Of a DNA stretch of 64,000 nt, positions 8,449-17,094 are shown piece by piece. The DNA comes from Aureisphaera galaxeae (lineage in GTDB: Bacteria; Bacteroidota; Bacteroidia; Flavobacteriales; Flavobacteriaceae): positions 466,812 to 530,811 of the forward strand of contig NZ_JAQQTF010000002.1 of NCBI RefSeq assembly GCF_028561275.1. The letters run 5' to 3'. The notes below the pieces were generated by a model. It was not told where the DNA came from. It did not search any database and worked only from the letters and a program-made list of their open reading frames with translations. The translations under genes were made by a program, and so were the position numbers. The first letter of the stretch is position 1, and every line of letters starts with the position of its first letter.

Positions 8449-8479
8449 TTTCTTACAAATCTTAAAATTTATATATTTG
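8449..8479 (+). promoter_or_regulatory. Promoter for the first TPR-membrane gene
   Basis: TATATTTG (8472-8479) is a full TAnnTTTG -7 box; TTTC (8449-8452) sits exactly 19 bp upstream as a near-match to the -33 TTTG. The gene starts at 8502. Confidence 0.6.
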
Positions 8480-8501
8480 GGAACTAGCTAACTAAGTTTT
8501 C

Positions 8502-9629
8502 ATGGGCTCCCGAATTATCCTGTTGCTGCTTCTGGTAGGCATCACTTCTCCCTTATGGGGACAGAATTCCCGTATCGATAGTCTTAAGCTTCAACTGAAA
8601 GAAAAGAAATCTTCTGAAGAGCGGGCTAAGGCACTATTGGATATTGGAATGGAGTATCATAATAGACAGGTATATTTCGACAGTGCTTTTTTCTACAGTG
8701 AAAGAAGTTATAAACTAGCCAAAGAATACAATTTAGAAAATATGCAGGCCCACGCGCTGTTTAATCTGGGCGTCATACACAATTCTACCAACGATTATAC
8801 CACTGCTATTTCGTATTACAATAAGTCGAGGGAAATCATTGAAAAGCTCGAAATGAACAGACCTTTAGGAGGTGTTCTCAATAATATTGGTGGATGCTAT
8901 TTCGAATTGGAGGAATATGACACTGCTATTCAATACTATAGAAGAGCACTAGCCGTAGCTGAGGAAATGGAGGATTACCATAGTTTGGGGATCGATTATA
9001 TGAATATAGGCGAAGCGCTGTACATGAAAGGAGATTTACGAGGTTCCAAGGAAAATTTAGAACATGCCATTGAAACTTTGAAAATTGCCGAATTCGACCC
9101 GTCTACGGTGCACCTCTTTTATGGTAGGACGCTGTTGGCACTTCAGGAGGTTGAGGCTGCTAGGGACGAAGCAGAAAAGGCTCTTCAAATTGCCCAAGAA
9201 GATAAGCATACTCGGTATGTTTCAGAATCTAGCCAGTTACTTTCCGAAATCTATTCGCAATTAAATAATTATGAAGCTGCCTATACCCATGAGAAGCGAT
9301 TCAGGATTTATAGCGATAGTCTAAACACGGCCAAAGAGCAAAATGAAATTGAGAAATTAAAGCTCAATTTCGAATTGCAAGAGAAGAAAGAAGAATTGGA
9401 AATTATCATACAAAAGACGAAATATCAGAACATTATATATATATTGGCATGTTTTGGAGTCTTAATGTTGGTGATATTGGTATTCCGTCAACGAAAGATT
9501 GTAAAGATGACCAAAGAGATTCATCTTATCCAGAAAAGATTGGTGGAGCAGGAGCTTAATAAACGGGAATGGAAGCTTCAAAATCCAGATGCCACATCCT
9601 TTGATGCTACTAGACAGCAGGATTTATAG
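8502..9629 (+). CDS. TPR-repeat single-span membrane protein, paralogue 1 of 4
   Basis: 375 residues: signal peptide to about 20 (GQNSRIDSLKLQL follows), TPR-like helix pairs from about 50 to 270 (NNIGGCYFELEEYDTAIQYY), a coiled segment, then one membrane helix near 308-327 ending in FRQRK, and a short basic cytoplasmic tail of about 45 residues. This is the architecture of the sensor half of Bacteroidota TPR histidine kinases and TPR-LuxR regulators, but no output domain follows. First of four tandem paralogues (8502-13305), all plus strand. I infer a periplasmic TPR scaffold or sensor; partner unknown. Confidence 0.8.
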   Translation: MGSRIILLLLLVGITSPLWGQNSRIDSLKLQLKEKKSSEERAKALLDIGMEYHNRQVYFDSAFFYSERSYKLAKEYNLENMQAHALFNLGVIHNSTNDYTTAISYYNKSREIIEKLEMNRPLGGVLNNIGGCYFELEEYDTAIQYYRRALAVAEEMEDYHSLGIDYMNIGEALYMKGDLRGSKENLEHAIETLKIAEFDPSTVHLFYGRTLLALQEVEAARDEAEKALQIAQEDKHTRYVSESSQLLSEIYSQLNNYEAAYTHEKRFRIYSDSLNTAKEQNEIEKLKLNFELQEKKEELEIIIQKTKYQNIIYILACFGVLMLVILVFRQRKIVKMTKEIHLIQKRLVEQELNKREWKLQNPDATSFDATRQQDL

Positions 9630-9655
9630 TATTTCGCATATTAATTGATGTTCTA

Positions 9656-10795
9656 ATGCCGCTTCGTAAATACATACTTCTTTATTTTCTACTTGTTTCT
9701 GCCTGTGCATTGGGACAACATTCCAGAATCGATAGTTTGCGAGTACTTGCAAAAGAAACCAAATCCAAAAAAGAAAAGGCAAAGCATTACGGCAATATCT
9801 CTATGGTCTACTGGCAAACCCAGCTTCATTATGACAGTAGTTATTATTACAATGAAAAGGCCTTTAAAATAGGGCAAGAAATTGAAGATACTACACTCTA
9901 TGCCAAAGCGTATTTCAATTACGGGGGTATTTATATGATGCTGGAACAATACGACATGGCGTTGGAGAATTTGGCCAAGGCCCTGGTGTATGATAAATCA
10001 CTCAAAGATACTTTTAACATTGCTGCAGACTACACCACCATGGGCGGTGTGTACTATTACAAGAAGGATTTTAAGAATGCAAGAAACTATTATTTAAAGT
10101 GTTCCGATCTGTATGGGCAAATAGATAATAAGACTGGTTTACAGGTAAGTTTGTCCAATTTATCGAAAACTGAATTAGAGATAGGGGGAAGGTTAAAGGA
10201 GGCTAAGGAGTATATGGAACGTGCTAGGGATTTATCCGAACAAACGGGATTTTACTATCCTAACCTTTATATTGGGTACGGAAAAATCCTATTTCAGGAG
10301 AATGATATCGATGGAGCACAAAAGGAAGTGGAAAGAGGTTTACAGTTGTCCAAAGAAAGAAATGAGGCATTAACTACAGTCGAGGCTTTAGATCTTCTTT
10401 ATAATATTGAAACCCAGAAGAACAATTTGCAGGCAGCTATAGAGATCCTAAATGAAAAAATGGTCTACGAGGATAGTTTAAGTTTGGCCAAAAACGAAAA
10501 AAGCATAGAAAATCTTAAGCTCAATTTCATGATTGCAGATGGAGAGGCGGCCCTCCTTCGTTTATCTCAAAAACGCAAGTACGATACCATTATTTACGCA
10601 CTTATCTTCTTGGCCGTATTGTTATTGTTAGGGCTATTTTTTAGGCAGATGAAAATCCGGGAAATGGCAAAGCAAATTCATGGTATTCAACAAAAGCTAA
10701 TCGAACATGAAGGGAGTACACCAGGATGGAAGCCCAAAAATTCAACGAATTCTTCTATGGGAACCCAGGGCATAGAGGATTCGGAAAAGGAATAA
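9656..10795 (+). CDS. TPR-repeat single-span membrane protein, paralogue 2 of 4
   Basis: 379 residues with the same plan as its neighbours: signal peptide (cleavage after ACALGQ, about residue 20), RIDSLRVLAKETKSKKEKA, TPR helices (FNYGGIYMMLEQYDMALENL near 85-104), a membrane helix about 310-330 (IIYALIFLAVLLLLGLFF), and a tail with the conserved AKQIHGIQQKLIEHE segment. It begins 26 bp after paralogue 1, so they are probably co-transcribed. The tail end is the most divergent of the set (NSTNSSMGTQG). No enzymatic motif is seen. Confidence 0.8.
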   Translation: MPLRKYILLYFLLVSACALGQHSRIDSLRVLAKETKSKKEKAKHYGNISMVYWQTQLHYDSSYYYNEKAFKIGQEIEDTTLYAKAYFNYGGIYMMLEQYDMALENLAKALVYDKSLKDTFNIAADYTTMGGVYYYKKDFKNARNYYLKCSDLYGQIDNKTGLQVSLSNLSKTELEIGGRLKEAKEYMERARDLSEQTGFYYPNLYIGYGKILFQENDIDGAQKEVERGLQLSKERNEALTTVEALDLLYNIETQKNNLQAAIEILNEKMVYEDSLSLAKNEKSIENLKLNFMIADGEAALLRLSQKRKYDTIIYALIFLAVLLLLGLFFRQMKIREMAKQIHGIQQKLIEHEGSTPGWKPKNSTNSSMGTQGIEDSEKE

Positions 10796-10818
10796 TCCCA
10801 CAGTCTTAAAATGGTTCT

Positions 10819-10826
10819 TACATTTG
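10819..10826 (+). promoter_or_regulatory. Candidate -7 box for the third TPR gene
   Basis: TACATTTG fits TAnnTTTG and is 15 bp before the ATG at 10841. No TTTG is seen 19 bp upstream. If used, the transcript leader is very short. Confidence 0.4.
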
Positions 10827-10840
10827 TGAAACACTAATAC

Positions 10841-11980
10841 ATGCAGCTTATGTCCCTTTTATCCCCAAATAGCTTCAAAGGACTTAGAAATTCAAAAGTA
10901 TACGTAGTTTTTAAGAGGATGCTCTTTGTGGTTGCTTTTTCCTTGTCGGCATCATTGCAGGCACAAGGGACCGATGTGGATAGTTTGAAAGTGCTTTTAA
11001 CCAAGGCAAAAACAGACAATGAAAAAGCGGACTTGTACTGGAGTCTGGGAAAGGCATATGAAGATACCTACAACCAATATGATAGTAGCTATTTTTATAT
11101 TGAAAAGGCACATGAGATCGTAAAAGAGACCTTGGATCCCGAAATTTCGGGAAAAGTATATGCCGCTTATGCGCATCTGTACCTGAAGCTAGACGATTAT
11201 GATAAAGCTGTGTCCAATTTCAGTAAGGCTATAGAACAATACGAACAATTGGGAAATCTGGAGCGGCAAAGCGTATTTAATAGCAACCTGGCAAGTTCCT
11301 ATTTCTATAAGAAAGACTATGAAAAGGCCAAAGAACATTATCAAATAGCCATTGATCTATCTAAAGAGATCGCTGACTCTGTTGGCATCTTAATAGATCA
11401 TTCCAATTTGGCCCAAACCGAGATGAAACTCGAAGGAGGGATGCCTATTGCCAAAGCGTATTTCGAATTCGCACGAGGCCTTTCTAAAAGGCTGGAGTAT
11501 GAAATTCCACCCATTTATGTGTCGTATGGCAAGATATTGTATGAGGAAGGCGATGTAGAAGAGGCGAAGAAAGAGGTGCTTTTTGGGTTGGAGGTAGCCA
11601 AAGATGTAAGAGATTTTTCTGAGATAACGGAAGCCTTAGATTTATTGTATAAAATTGAATTGGAGTCGCAAAACTACGAAGAAGCCATTCGCATGTTCGA
11701 TTTGAAGTCCCAGTACAAGGACAGTATCAATGAAACCAAGAATGCGATGGCTATAGAAAATTTGAAGCTCAGTTTTACCATCAAGGAGCAACGGGAAAAA
11801 TTACAGAGTCTATCGCAAGAGCGATCCTATCAAACCATTATCTATATATTGGGAGGATTAGGGGTTTTGCTTATGATCGTATTGGTATTCAGGCAACGTA
11901 AGATAGACAGCATTACCAAGAAAATCCACAATATTCAAAGAAGATTGATAGATCAGGACTTGGGTAAAAAGAAGGATTAA
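10841..11980 (+). CDS. TPR-repeat single-span membrane protein, paralogue 3 of 4
   Basis: 379 residues from 10841, but an ATG at 10919 (codon 27) opens directly into a signal peptide (MLFVVAFSLSASLQAQ), so the shorter 353-residue start is equally possible. TPR helices follow (AYAHLYLKLDDYDKAVSNFSK), then a membrane helix near 331-350 (IIYILGGLGVLLMIVLVF) and the conserved tail RQRKIDSITKKIHNIQRRLI. It lacks the REWHLQNPN extension of paralogues 1 and 4 and stops soon after the tail helix. Role inferred as for the other copies. Confidence 0.8.
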   Translation: MQLMSLLSPNSFKGLRNSKVYVVFKRMLFVVAFSLSASLQAQGTDVDSLKVLLTKAKTDNEKADLYWSLGKAYEDTYNQYDSSYFYIEKAHEIVKETLDPEISGKVYAAYAHLYLKLDDYDKAVSNFSKAIEQYEQLGNLERQSVFNSNLASSYFYKKDYEKAKEHYQIAIDLSKEIADSVGILIDHSNLAQTEMKLEGGMPIAKAYFEFARGLSKRLEYEIPPIYVSYGKILYEEGDVEEAKKEVLFGLEVAKDVRDFSEITEALDLLYKIELESQNYEEAIRMFDLKSQYKDSINETKNAMAIENLKLSFTIKEQREKLQSLSQERSYQTIIYILGGLGVLLMIVLVFRQRKIDSITKKIHNIQRRLIDQDLGKKKD

Positions 11981-12144
11981 AGTGTAGTTTATCAGCGGTA
12001 TAGGCCTTGTCTTCAATAAATTAATTTATCCATTACATCGTACGGGGAATATGGGATGTTGCTATTTGCTAGCTTCCAAACTCTTTTGTTAAAAATAATA
12101 TAATTATCTTTCGGCGTTGTAGACCATTTGATTCCCAATAATTT

Positions 12145-13305
12145 ATGGGGTTGTTCATGATTAGTATGACCGTGAAACGCCTTTTATTTACATATTTTCT
12201 TCTGTTCCCCGTGTTTGTATTTGGCCAATTGCCCAATATAGACAGCCTTAGAACCGTTGCCAAAAATGCAAAAACCGAATATGATAAAGCCTATTCCTAC
12301 TGGCGGATAGGGGTCACTTTTTGGCAAGGGCAACTTCATTACGATAGCTGTTATTACTACACCGAAAAAGCGTACGACATTGCTAGAAGAATTAAGGATC
12401 CGAACCTAATTGCAAGGGTATACTTCAATTTTGGAAGTATTCATATGCGAATGGAGGAGTATGAAAAAGCGTTGGAGAATTTTGAGGAGTCCCTGGGTTA
12501 TTTTGAGATGTTAAAGGACTCAACTAATATAGGGATTCTTTACAGTAGTATGGCGGCTGTGAACTACCATAAAAAGGATTATTTGCAGGCAAAAGAATTT
12601 TATGAGAAGTCATATACTCTTACTAAAAAGGGTAGGAGCCCTTTAAGTGCAATGGCGGATCTGGCCAATCTGGGCGAAACGGAACTGGAAATTGAAGGCA
12701 TGATGGATTCTGCCAAGAAAAATTTCGAAAAAGCCCGAGAACTTGCCAAGGAAGCTAACGTTGAGTTTCCATCCTTACATACCCCTTATGGCAAGATACT
12801 TTTTGCTGAAGGGGATGCTGAAGGAGCTAGGCTCGAGGCTGAAAAGGGACTGGAAATTGCGAAGAGGGATCAAAATATTGAAGCTATAGCAACGGCACTG
12901 GATCTCCTGTATAGAATCGATGTGGCCGAAGGGAATTACAAGGAAGCTGTTCAGCTTTTTAATCTAAAGACGGTCTATCAAGATAGTATCAATGAAGCCA
13001 AAAACGTATTGGCTATCGAAAACTTGGAGCTCAACTTCAAAATTGAGGAGCAGAAGGAAGAACTGGAGCAATTAACACAGAAAAAGGCCTATCAAACTAT
13101 GATCTATGTATTGGTTGCCCTTGGTGTTCTGTTGTTGATTATATTGGTTTTCAGACAACGAAAGATTTCTGGTATGACCAAGGAAATTCACAAGATTCAG
13201 AAAAAATTGATAGAACAGGAACTTCAACAACGCGAATGGCACCTCCAAAACCCGAATACGACGGCATTTCAAGCGGCAGCCATGAAGGATCCAGATGAGG
13301 AATGA
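12145..13305 (+). CDS. TPR-repeat single-span membrane protein, paralogue 4 of 4
   Basis: 386 residues; the ATG at 12166 (codon 8) is an alternative start just before the signal-peptide core (RLLFTYFLLFPVFVFGQ). TPR units include FNFGSIHMRMEEYEKALENF near 94-113. The membrane helix is about 316-335, and the tail (SGMTKEIHKIQKKLIEQELQ, then REWHLQNPN) closely matches that of paralogue 1. There is a 164-bp gap before it, longer than between the other copies, with a near -7 box TATCTTTC about 40 bp upstream, so it may be separately transcribed. An AraC-type membrane regulator follows 83 bp downstream. Confidence 0.8.
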   Translation: MGLFMISMTVKRLLFTYFLLFPVFVFGQLPNIDSLRTVAKNAKTEYDKAYSYWRIGVTFWQGQLHYDSCYYYTEKAYDIARRIKDPNLIARVYFNFGSIHMRMEEYEKALENFEESLGYFEMLKDSTNIGILYSSMAAVNYHKKDYLQAKEFYEKSYTLTKKGRSPLSAMADLANLGETELEIEGMMDSAKKNFEKARELAKEANVEFPSLHTPYGKILFAEGDAEGARLEAEKGLEIAKRDQNIEAIATALDLLYRIDVAEGNYKEAVQLFNLKTVYQDSINEAKNVLAIENLELNFKIEEQKEELEQLTQKKAYQTMIYVLVALGVLLLIILVFRQRKISGMTKEIHKIQKKLIEQELQQREWHLQNPNTTAFQAAAMKDPDEE

Positions 13306-13388
13306 TCATTTTCTGTGAGCATCTATTAGGAATATTATTCCTTCCATTGCGTAATACCTCTCTCACTAATAATTTTTAAATTTAAGGG

Positions 13389-14582
13389 ATGTTAGTTCAA
13401 CTCCCACTTACATTCCCCAGTTTCAATTTATACAGTACCCCATTGCTCATACTAGTGCTTCAGGGATTGGTGTTTGCTGGTCTTTTGTTCGTGAGGTATG
13501 GGTCTAAAAAGAATATTTCCGACCTGTTGTTAGGTTCTATTTTACTCATTACTTGTTATCATCGCACTACATATACCATTGGGTTTATGGATTGGTACGA
13601 TACATACCGAAATACCAAAATAAACTACTATCTAATCAACTTAGGCTTGGTGTTGGCTCCGCTCCTGTATTTTTATGTAAAGAGTATTACCGTTTCCGAT
13701 TTCAAATTCAAGAAAAAAGACATTTGGCATTTTGTTCCATGGATGATCTTCTTTGCTTTAAAGATGGTTATCTTGATCTACGATGCGCAACAACCCGGAT
13801 TTTCTGAAACGCAAAATGGTTACTTGGTGGTGAACTTTCAGTGGAAATATTTAGATCCGTTCCACAGTGTACTCCTTTATTCACAAATGCTGTTGTATTT
13901 AGCGTTTACTTTTCAACTCTATTATCACTACAGGAAAAATATTCAGCAGTTCTTTTCGAATGCCTATAGTTTGGAACTGAACTGGATCCGGAATTTCCTT
14001 TTTATTTATGCCTTATTGTTTTTGTACGACATAGGACAAACCATAGTAAATTTGGCGATAACAGAGTTGAGCTGGACTCAGAAATGGTGGTTGCACTTCT
14101 TTAATGCGTTAGCGATTATCTACATCGGCGTAAAGGGATACTTTACCGATACCGGTAAGTTGAAAGGCCTTCAATTCGATGGAAGTAAAGCACTGCTTTC
14201 AAAAGAAATGGGTGTTTCCGAAAAACCAAAAGAGTTGGTTGCCAGTTTGAAGGAAAAAGTGATTAATATTGAGGAGTATTTTCAGAATGAAAAACCCTAT
14301 CTCAATCCAGAACTGAATCTGGTGAACTTATCCGAAGCACTTTCTATGAACAGGGCAGAACTTTCGGAAGTGATCAATGTAGGGTTCAATAAAAACTTCA
14401 ATGACTTTGTGAATGCCTATCGCGTAGAAGCTTTCAAAGAAAAACTTTCTGAAGGAAAACACGAACAGTTATCCCTTCTAGGAATAGCCTATGAATGTGG
14501 ATTCAATTCCAAAGCTACTTTTAACCGGGTGTTCAAAAAACTCACCGAACAATCTCCTACTCAATACCTTTCCTCCCTATAA
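13389..14582 (+). CDS. Membrane-anchored AraC-family transcriptional regulator
   Basis: 397 residues. The first about 250 residues hold seven or so hydrophobic helices (for example LILVLQGLVFAGLLFV and MIFFALKMVILIYDA). After a linker with PKELVASLKEKV comes a C-terminal AraC helix-turn-helix pair from about residue 300: NLVNLSEALSMNRAELSEVIN, then LLGIAYECGFNSKATFNRVFKKLTEQSPTQY, the standard second motif. Such proteins are common in Bacteroidota and sense an envelope signal directly. Two 21-bp-spaced direct repeats just downstream (14605-14633), before DoxX, may be its operator. The inducing signal is unknown. Confidence 0.88.
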   Translation: MLVQLPLTFPSFNLYSTPLLILVLQGLVFAGLLFVRYGSKKNISDLLLGSILLITCYHRTTYTIGFMDWYDTYRNTKINYYLINLGLVLAPLLYFYVKSITVSDFKFKKKDIWHFVPWMIFFALKMVILIYDAQQPGFSETQNGYLVVNFQWKYLDPFHSVLLYSQMLLYLAFTFQLYYHYRKNIQQFFSNAYSLELNWIRNFLFIYALLFLYDIGQTIVNLAITELSWTQKWWLHFFNALAIIYIGVKGYFTDTGKLKGLQFDGSKALLSKEMGVSEKPKELVASLKEKVINIEEYFQNEKPYLNPELNLVNLSEALSMNRAELSEVINVGFNKNFNDFVNAYRVEAFKEKLSEGKHEQLSLLGIAYECGFNSKATFNRVFKKLTEQSPTQYLSSL

Positions 14583-14599
14583 CGCCGATTTTATGATGT

Positions 14600-14650
14600 T
14601 TTGGGACGGCTCAAATCGTATTTGAGACGGCTCTATACTATTTGAAGCGC
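14600..14650 (+). promoter_or_regulatory. Direct repeats with 21-bp period, candidate AraC operator
   Basis: GACGGCTC occurs at 14605-14612 and 14626-14633, each followed 6 bases later by TATTTGA (with one change in the spacer region). A third TATTTGA with degenerate right part ends near 14646. A period of 21 bp is two helical turns, which is usual for AraC-dimer sites. It lies between the AraC gene and DoxX. Confidence 0.5.
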
Positions 14651-14704
14651 ACAGGTCGTGCTTGTTTTTCAATTTTGAACCATCGAACCAAAAAAACAAA
14701 CACG

Positions 14705-15199
14705 ATGAAAAAAGTAATTCATAAAATCATTGCACCCACGCTTCAGAAACACTGGATCGCCGACTTAACATTTGCTTTCGCTCGATTCATATGTGGGATG
14801 CTATTGGCCATCGATTTTGGAGCCAGCAAATTTGGGATGCCTTGGACACCACAGGATAAGAACCTCTCTTTTTTCGAAGTGGTAGATTGGTTTCCGAAAG
14901 ATGTCGCTGCCTATGGAGGCCTTTTCGAAATGTTCCCCGTGTTTTTTGCATGGATGGGAGCTTTCAGTGAAGCTGTAGGAGGATTGTTCTTGGCTTTCGG
15001 GCTTAAGACTAGGATCTTCTCCTTTTTAATCATGTGTACCATGCTCGTTGCCATCATCTTTCAGAAATGGGGCGAAGGAACTTGGGGCATGCTGCCAGCG
15101 ATGGGATTCCTTTGGATCTCAATCTATCATCTGTACCTAGGCTCCGGTCGATTTGGGGCAGATTATCTCATTTCAAAATATATCACTCGCAATGCTTAA
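14705..15199 (+). CDS. DoxX-family membrane protein
   Basis: 164 residues from the ATG at 14705; the longer frame from 14642 runs through the presumed operator and is not used. Four hydrophobic helices: FARFICGMLLAIDFGASKFG, an EAVGGLFLAFGLKTR segment near 100, MCTMLVAIIFQK and MGFLWISIYHLYLGSGRFGADY, the last matching the DoxX C-terminal pattern (GxGxxSxD-like). DoxX proteins are small inner-membrane proteins linked to redox stress in some bacteria; the precise function is not known. It is followed after 13 bp by a GIN-domain gene. Confidence 0.8.
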   Translation: MKKVIHKIIAPTLQKHWIADLTFAFARFICGMLLAIDFGASKFGMPWTPQDKNLSFFEVVDWFPKDVAAYGGLFEMFPVFFAWMGAFSEAVGGLFLAFGLKTRIFSFLIMCTMLVAIIFQKWGEGTWGMLPAMGFLWISIYHLYLGSGRFGADYLISKYITRNA

Positions 15200-15212
15200 T
15201 ATATCAAACAAA

Positions 15213-16100
15213 ATGAATCAATTATTCATAGGGCTTTGTTTCGTCGGGATGACGGCCTTCGCCCAAGTAAAAGGAAACCAACAGATCACTACCGTTACAT
15301 TGCCAACGGAAGGAAACCTTACAGCCCTCGAAATGGGTCTATATGCCAGGGTAGAAATTGACGCTTCCGCAAGCTCAGAATTTATTACGATCACAGGAGA
15401 TAGTAACCTAATCCCTTTAATTGATACCGAGGTGGTAGATGGTACTATGAAGCTGACACAGACGGAATGGATTCAACCCTCACAAGACATTGAGATTACC
15501 ATGGGTGCCCCCAACTTAAAGCGCTTACAGGTCGGAGTACATGAAACCGTCCTTATTGAAAATGTATTTTCCGATAACCTAAACATTACGGTCTTGTTGG
15601 GTAAGGTGATCGCCATCGGGAAGGTGAACAAGGTATCCTTTGGAGCTGAAAATGGGGAAATAGATGCTTCCCAGCTAGCGGCAAATGAGGTTAATCTCAA
15701 TATTTGGGGAAGGGGGAAGGCCATCGTCAACGCCACAGAAACACTAACCAGTACGTTGAGCGACGATGCTCGGTTGGAACTCATTGGGGAACCCAAATCC
15801 ATGAAGGGTGACACGAAAAAGGTCCTGAGCAAGAAAAATGAGGCAACCTACGTGAATGCCGACTATATTTCCTTCAAGATTAAGAACAATTCGTGGAACC
15901 GACACAACTTTGTAGTCATAGGTCCTAAAAAGGACGGGAGTTCTTTTAGTTATGGATTTCCCATGATGCCTGGAGCGACTAAAAAAGAACGATGGACTGT
16001 CGGTACCAAGGTGTATAAAAGGACGAAGTTAGGGATGAGAAAGCTGTTGGTAACCATTACCGAAAAGGATGCTGGTACTACTCTGAACCTATTTAATTAG
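15213..16100 (+). CDS. GIN-domain (DUF2807) secreted protein with extra C-terminal domain
   Basis: 295 residues from ATG 15213, which gives a proper signal peptide (MNQLFIGLCFVGMTAFAQ); an in-frame ATG at 15192 adds seven residues. Residues about 35-200 form the GIN/DUF2807 beta-helix-like domain seen in many Bacteroidota envelope proteins (LTALEMGLYARVEIDASASSEF, then repeating V-x-I strands). From about 215 to the end is a separate basic beta-rich part (VVIGPKKDGSSFSYGFPMMPG) that I do not recognise. It ends 8 bp inside the convergent phosphoesterase gene. Co-transcribed with DoxX on spacing. Confidence 0.75.
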   Translation: MNQLFIGLCFVGMTAFAQVKGNQQITTVTLPTEGNLTALEMGLYARVEIDASASSEFITITGDSNLIPLIDTEVVDGTMKLTQTEWIQPSQDIEITMGAPNLKRLQVGVHETVLIENVFSDNLNITVLLGKVIAIGKVNKVSFGAENGEIDASQLAANEVNLNIWGRGKAIVNATETLTSTLSDDARLELIGEPKSMKGDTKKVLSKKNEATYVNADYISFKIKNNSWNRHNFVVIGPKKDGSSFSYGFPMMPGATKKERWTVGTKVYKRTKLGMRKLLVTITEKDAGTTLNLFN

Positions 16101-16989
16101 CTTGATAATCCGCTAGTTTTTGAGGTCCCTCCAATAATTTTCTAATGACTTTTAAGGTACCATCTGGTGTGGTGGCGATCTGCCACTTGATCAATGAGAT
16201 GGTGCCTTTTTCAATTTCAATACCGGTAATACTTCTTGGGTGTACACAGCTTCCGTCATTAAACAAGGGGATTTCATGCGGTTCAGGAAATCGAGGTCTG
16301 TGGGTGTGGCCGGCTATGGTGATGAGGTTGTCGTTTTCTATGATCCAACGTTTTAAACGTTTTTCCACTTTGATCAGTTCACGATAATTCTTGGCGGGAC
16401 TGGTAGGGTCTCCAATACCAAAAATCTGTAATTGACGCCATAGTGCAAGCACCATAAAACGATTGAATTTCCACCCGTGGTAATTCATCCAATCAGCCTG
16501 ATGGCCATGAAGCATAAAGATTTCCTGTCCACTTTCCTCGTGTTGCAACACCAAGCCTTCAGTAAAAATAATATTGGGGAACAAGGGATCTTCTTTGCCC
16601 GTTATCTTATTAAAATAAGTGTAGAGGTGTTTTTTTACGTAGCTCTCCCTTTTATACACCATGTCGTGGTTCCCTAGCAAGCGATGAAGTCGATCTTCCT
16701 GAAAGAACTTTTGCATGAGTTCGAAGACATTTTTATGCGCTTCCAAGATCGCTTTAAAGTCTGTATTCTCCCACAGTTCGTCACCGTCGCCTAATTCGCA
16801 ATAGGTGAAGCCTTCGTTATAGTAATGCTGAAGCGCGTGAAAGTAGATGTTCCTATTGTTGGCAAAATCATCGGCAAAGCTATTATCGCCTCTATGGCAA
16901 TCGCTAAATATGATAAACTTGGAGTCGTCATTAAAAGAAATCCTAGGGGCAGTTTGGTAAGCTTTGGAGATCCTTTTTCTTGATGACAT
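16093..16989 (-). CDS. Metallophosphoesterase (calcineurin-like)
   Basis: 298 residues from the ATG at 16987-16989 (a longer frame to 17037 exists). All metal-binding motifs are present: FSDCHRGDN (about 30), GDGDELWEN (about 68), LLGNHDM (about 104), HGHQADW (about 159) and AGHTHRPRF (about 228). This is a binuclear-metal phosphoesterase, related in motif order to the UDP-2,3-diacylglucosamine hydrolases. The substrate is unclear. It ends convergently with the GIN-domain gene by an 8-bp overlap. No signal peptide, so cytosolic. Confidence 0.85.
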   Translation of the reverse strand: MSSRKRISKAYQTAPRISFNDDSKFIIFSDCHRGDNSFADDFANNRNIYFHALQHYYNEGFTYCELGDGDELWENTDFKAILEAHKNVFELMQKFFQEDRLHRLLGNHDMVYKRESYVKKHLYTYFNKITGKEDPLFPNIIFTEGLVLQHEESGQEIFMLHGHQADWMNYHGWKFNRFMVLALWRQLQIFGIGDPTSPAKNYRELIKVEKRLKRWIIENDNLITIAGHTHRPRFPEPHEIPLFNDGSCVHPRSITGIEIEKGTISLIKWQIATTPDGTLKVIRKLLEGPQKLADYQAN

Positions 16990-17046
16990 GGGAGATTTTT
17001 GTTTGTTTAAAGATACAATATGCGATTGCTTCTGCAAACTACCGTA

Positions 17047-17080
17047 ATAAAAAAGGCCCCCAATTGGGAGCCTTTCTTTT
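17047..17080 (-). terminator. Terminator of the acyl-CoA dehydrogenase gene
   Basis: On the minus strand AGGCTCCC and GGGGGCCT pair around an AATT loop and are followed by TTTTTTATT. It lies 15-45 bp past the stop at 17095. Confidence 0.8.
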
Positions 17081-17094
17081 TATAGAGATGTAAA

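Noticed and set aside
8502-13305. TPR array considered as fragments of one gene by frameshift.
   Set aside because: Each copy has its own signal peptide, stop and full architecture, so they are separate genes.
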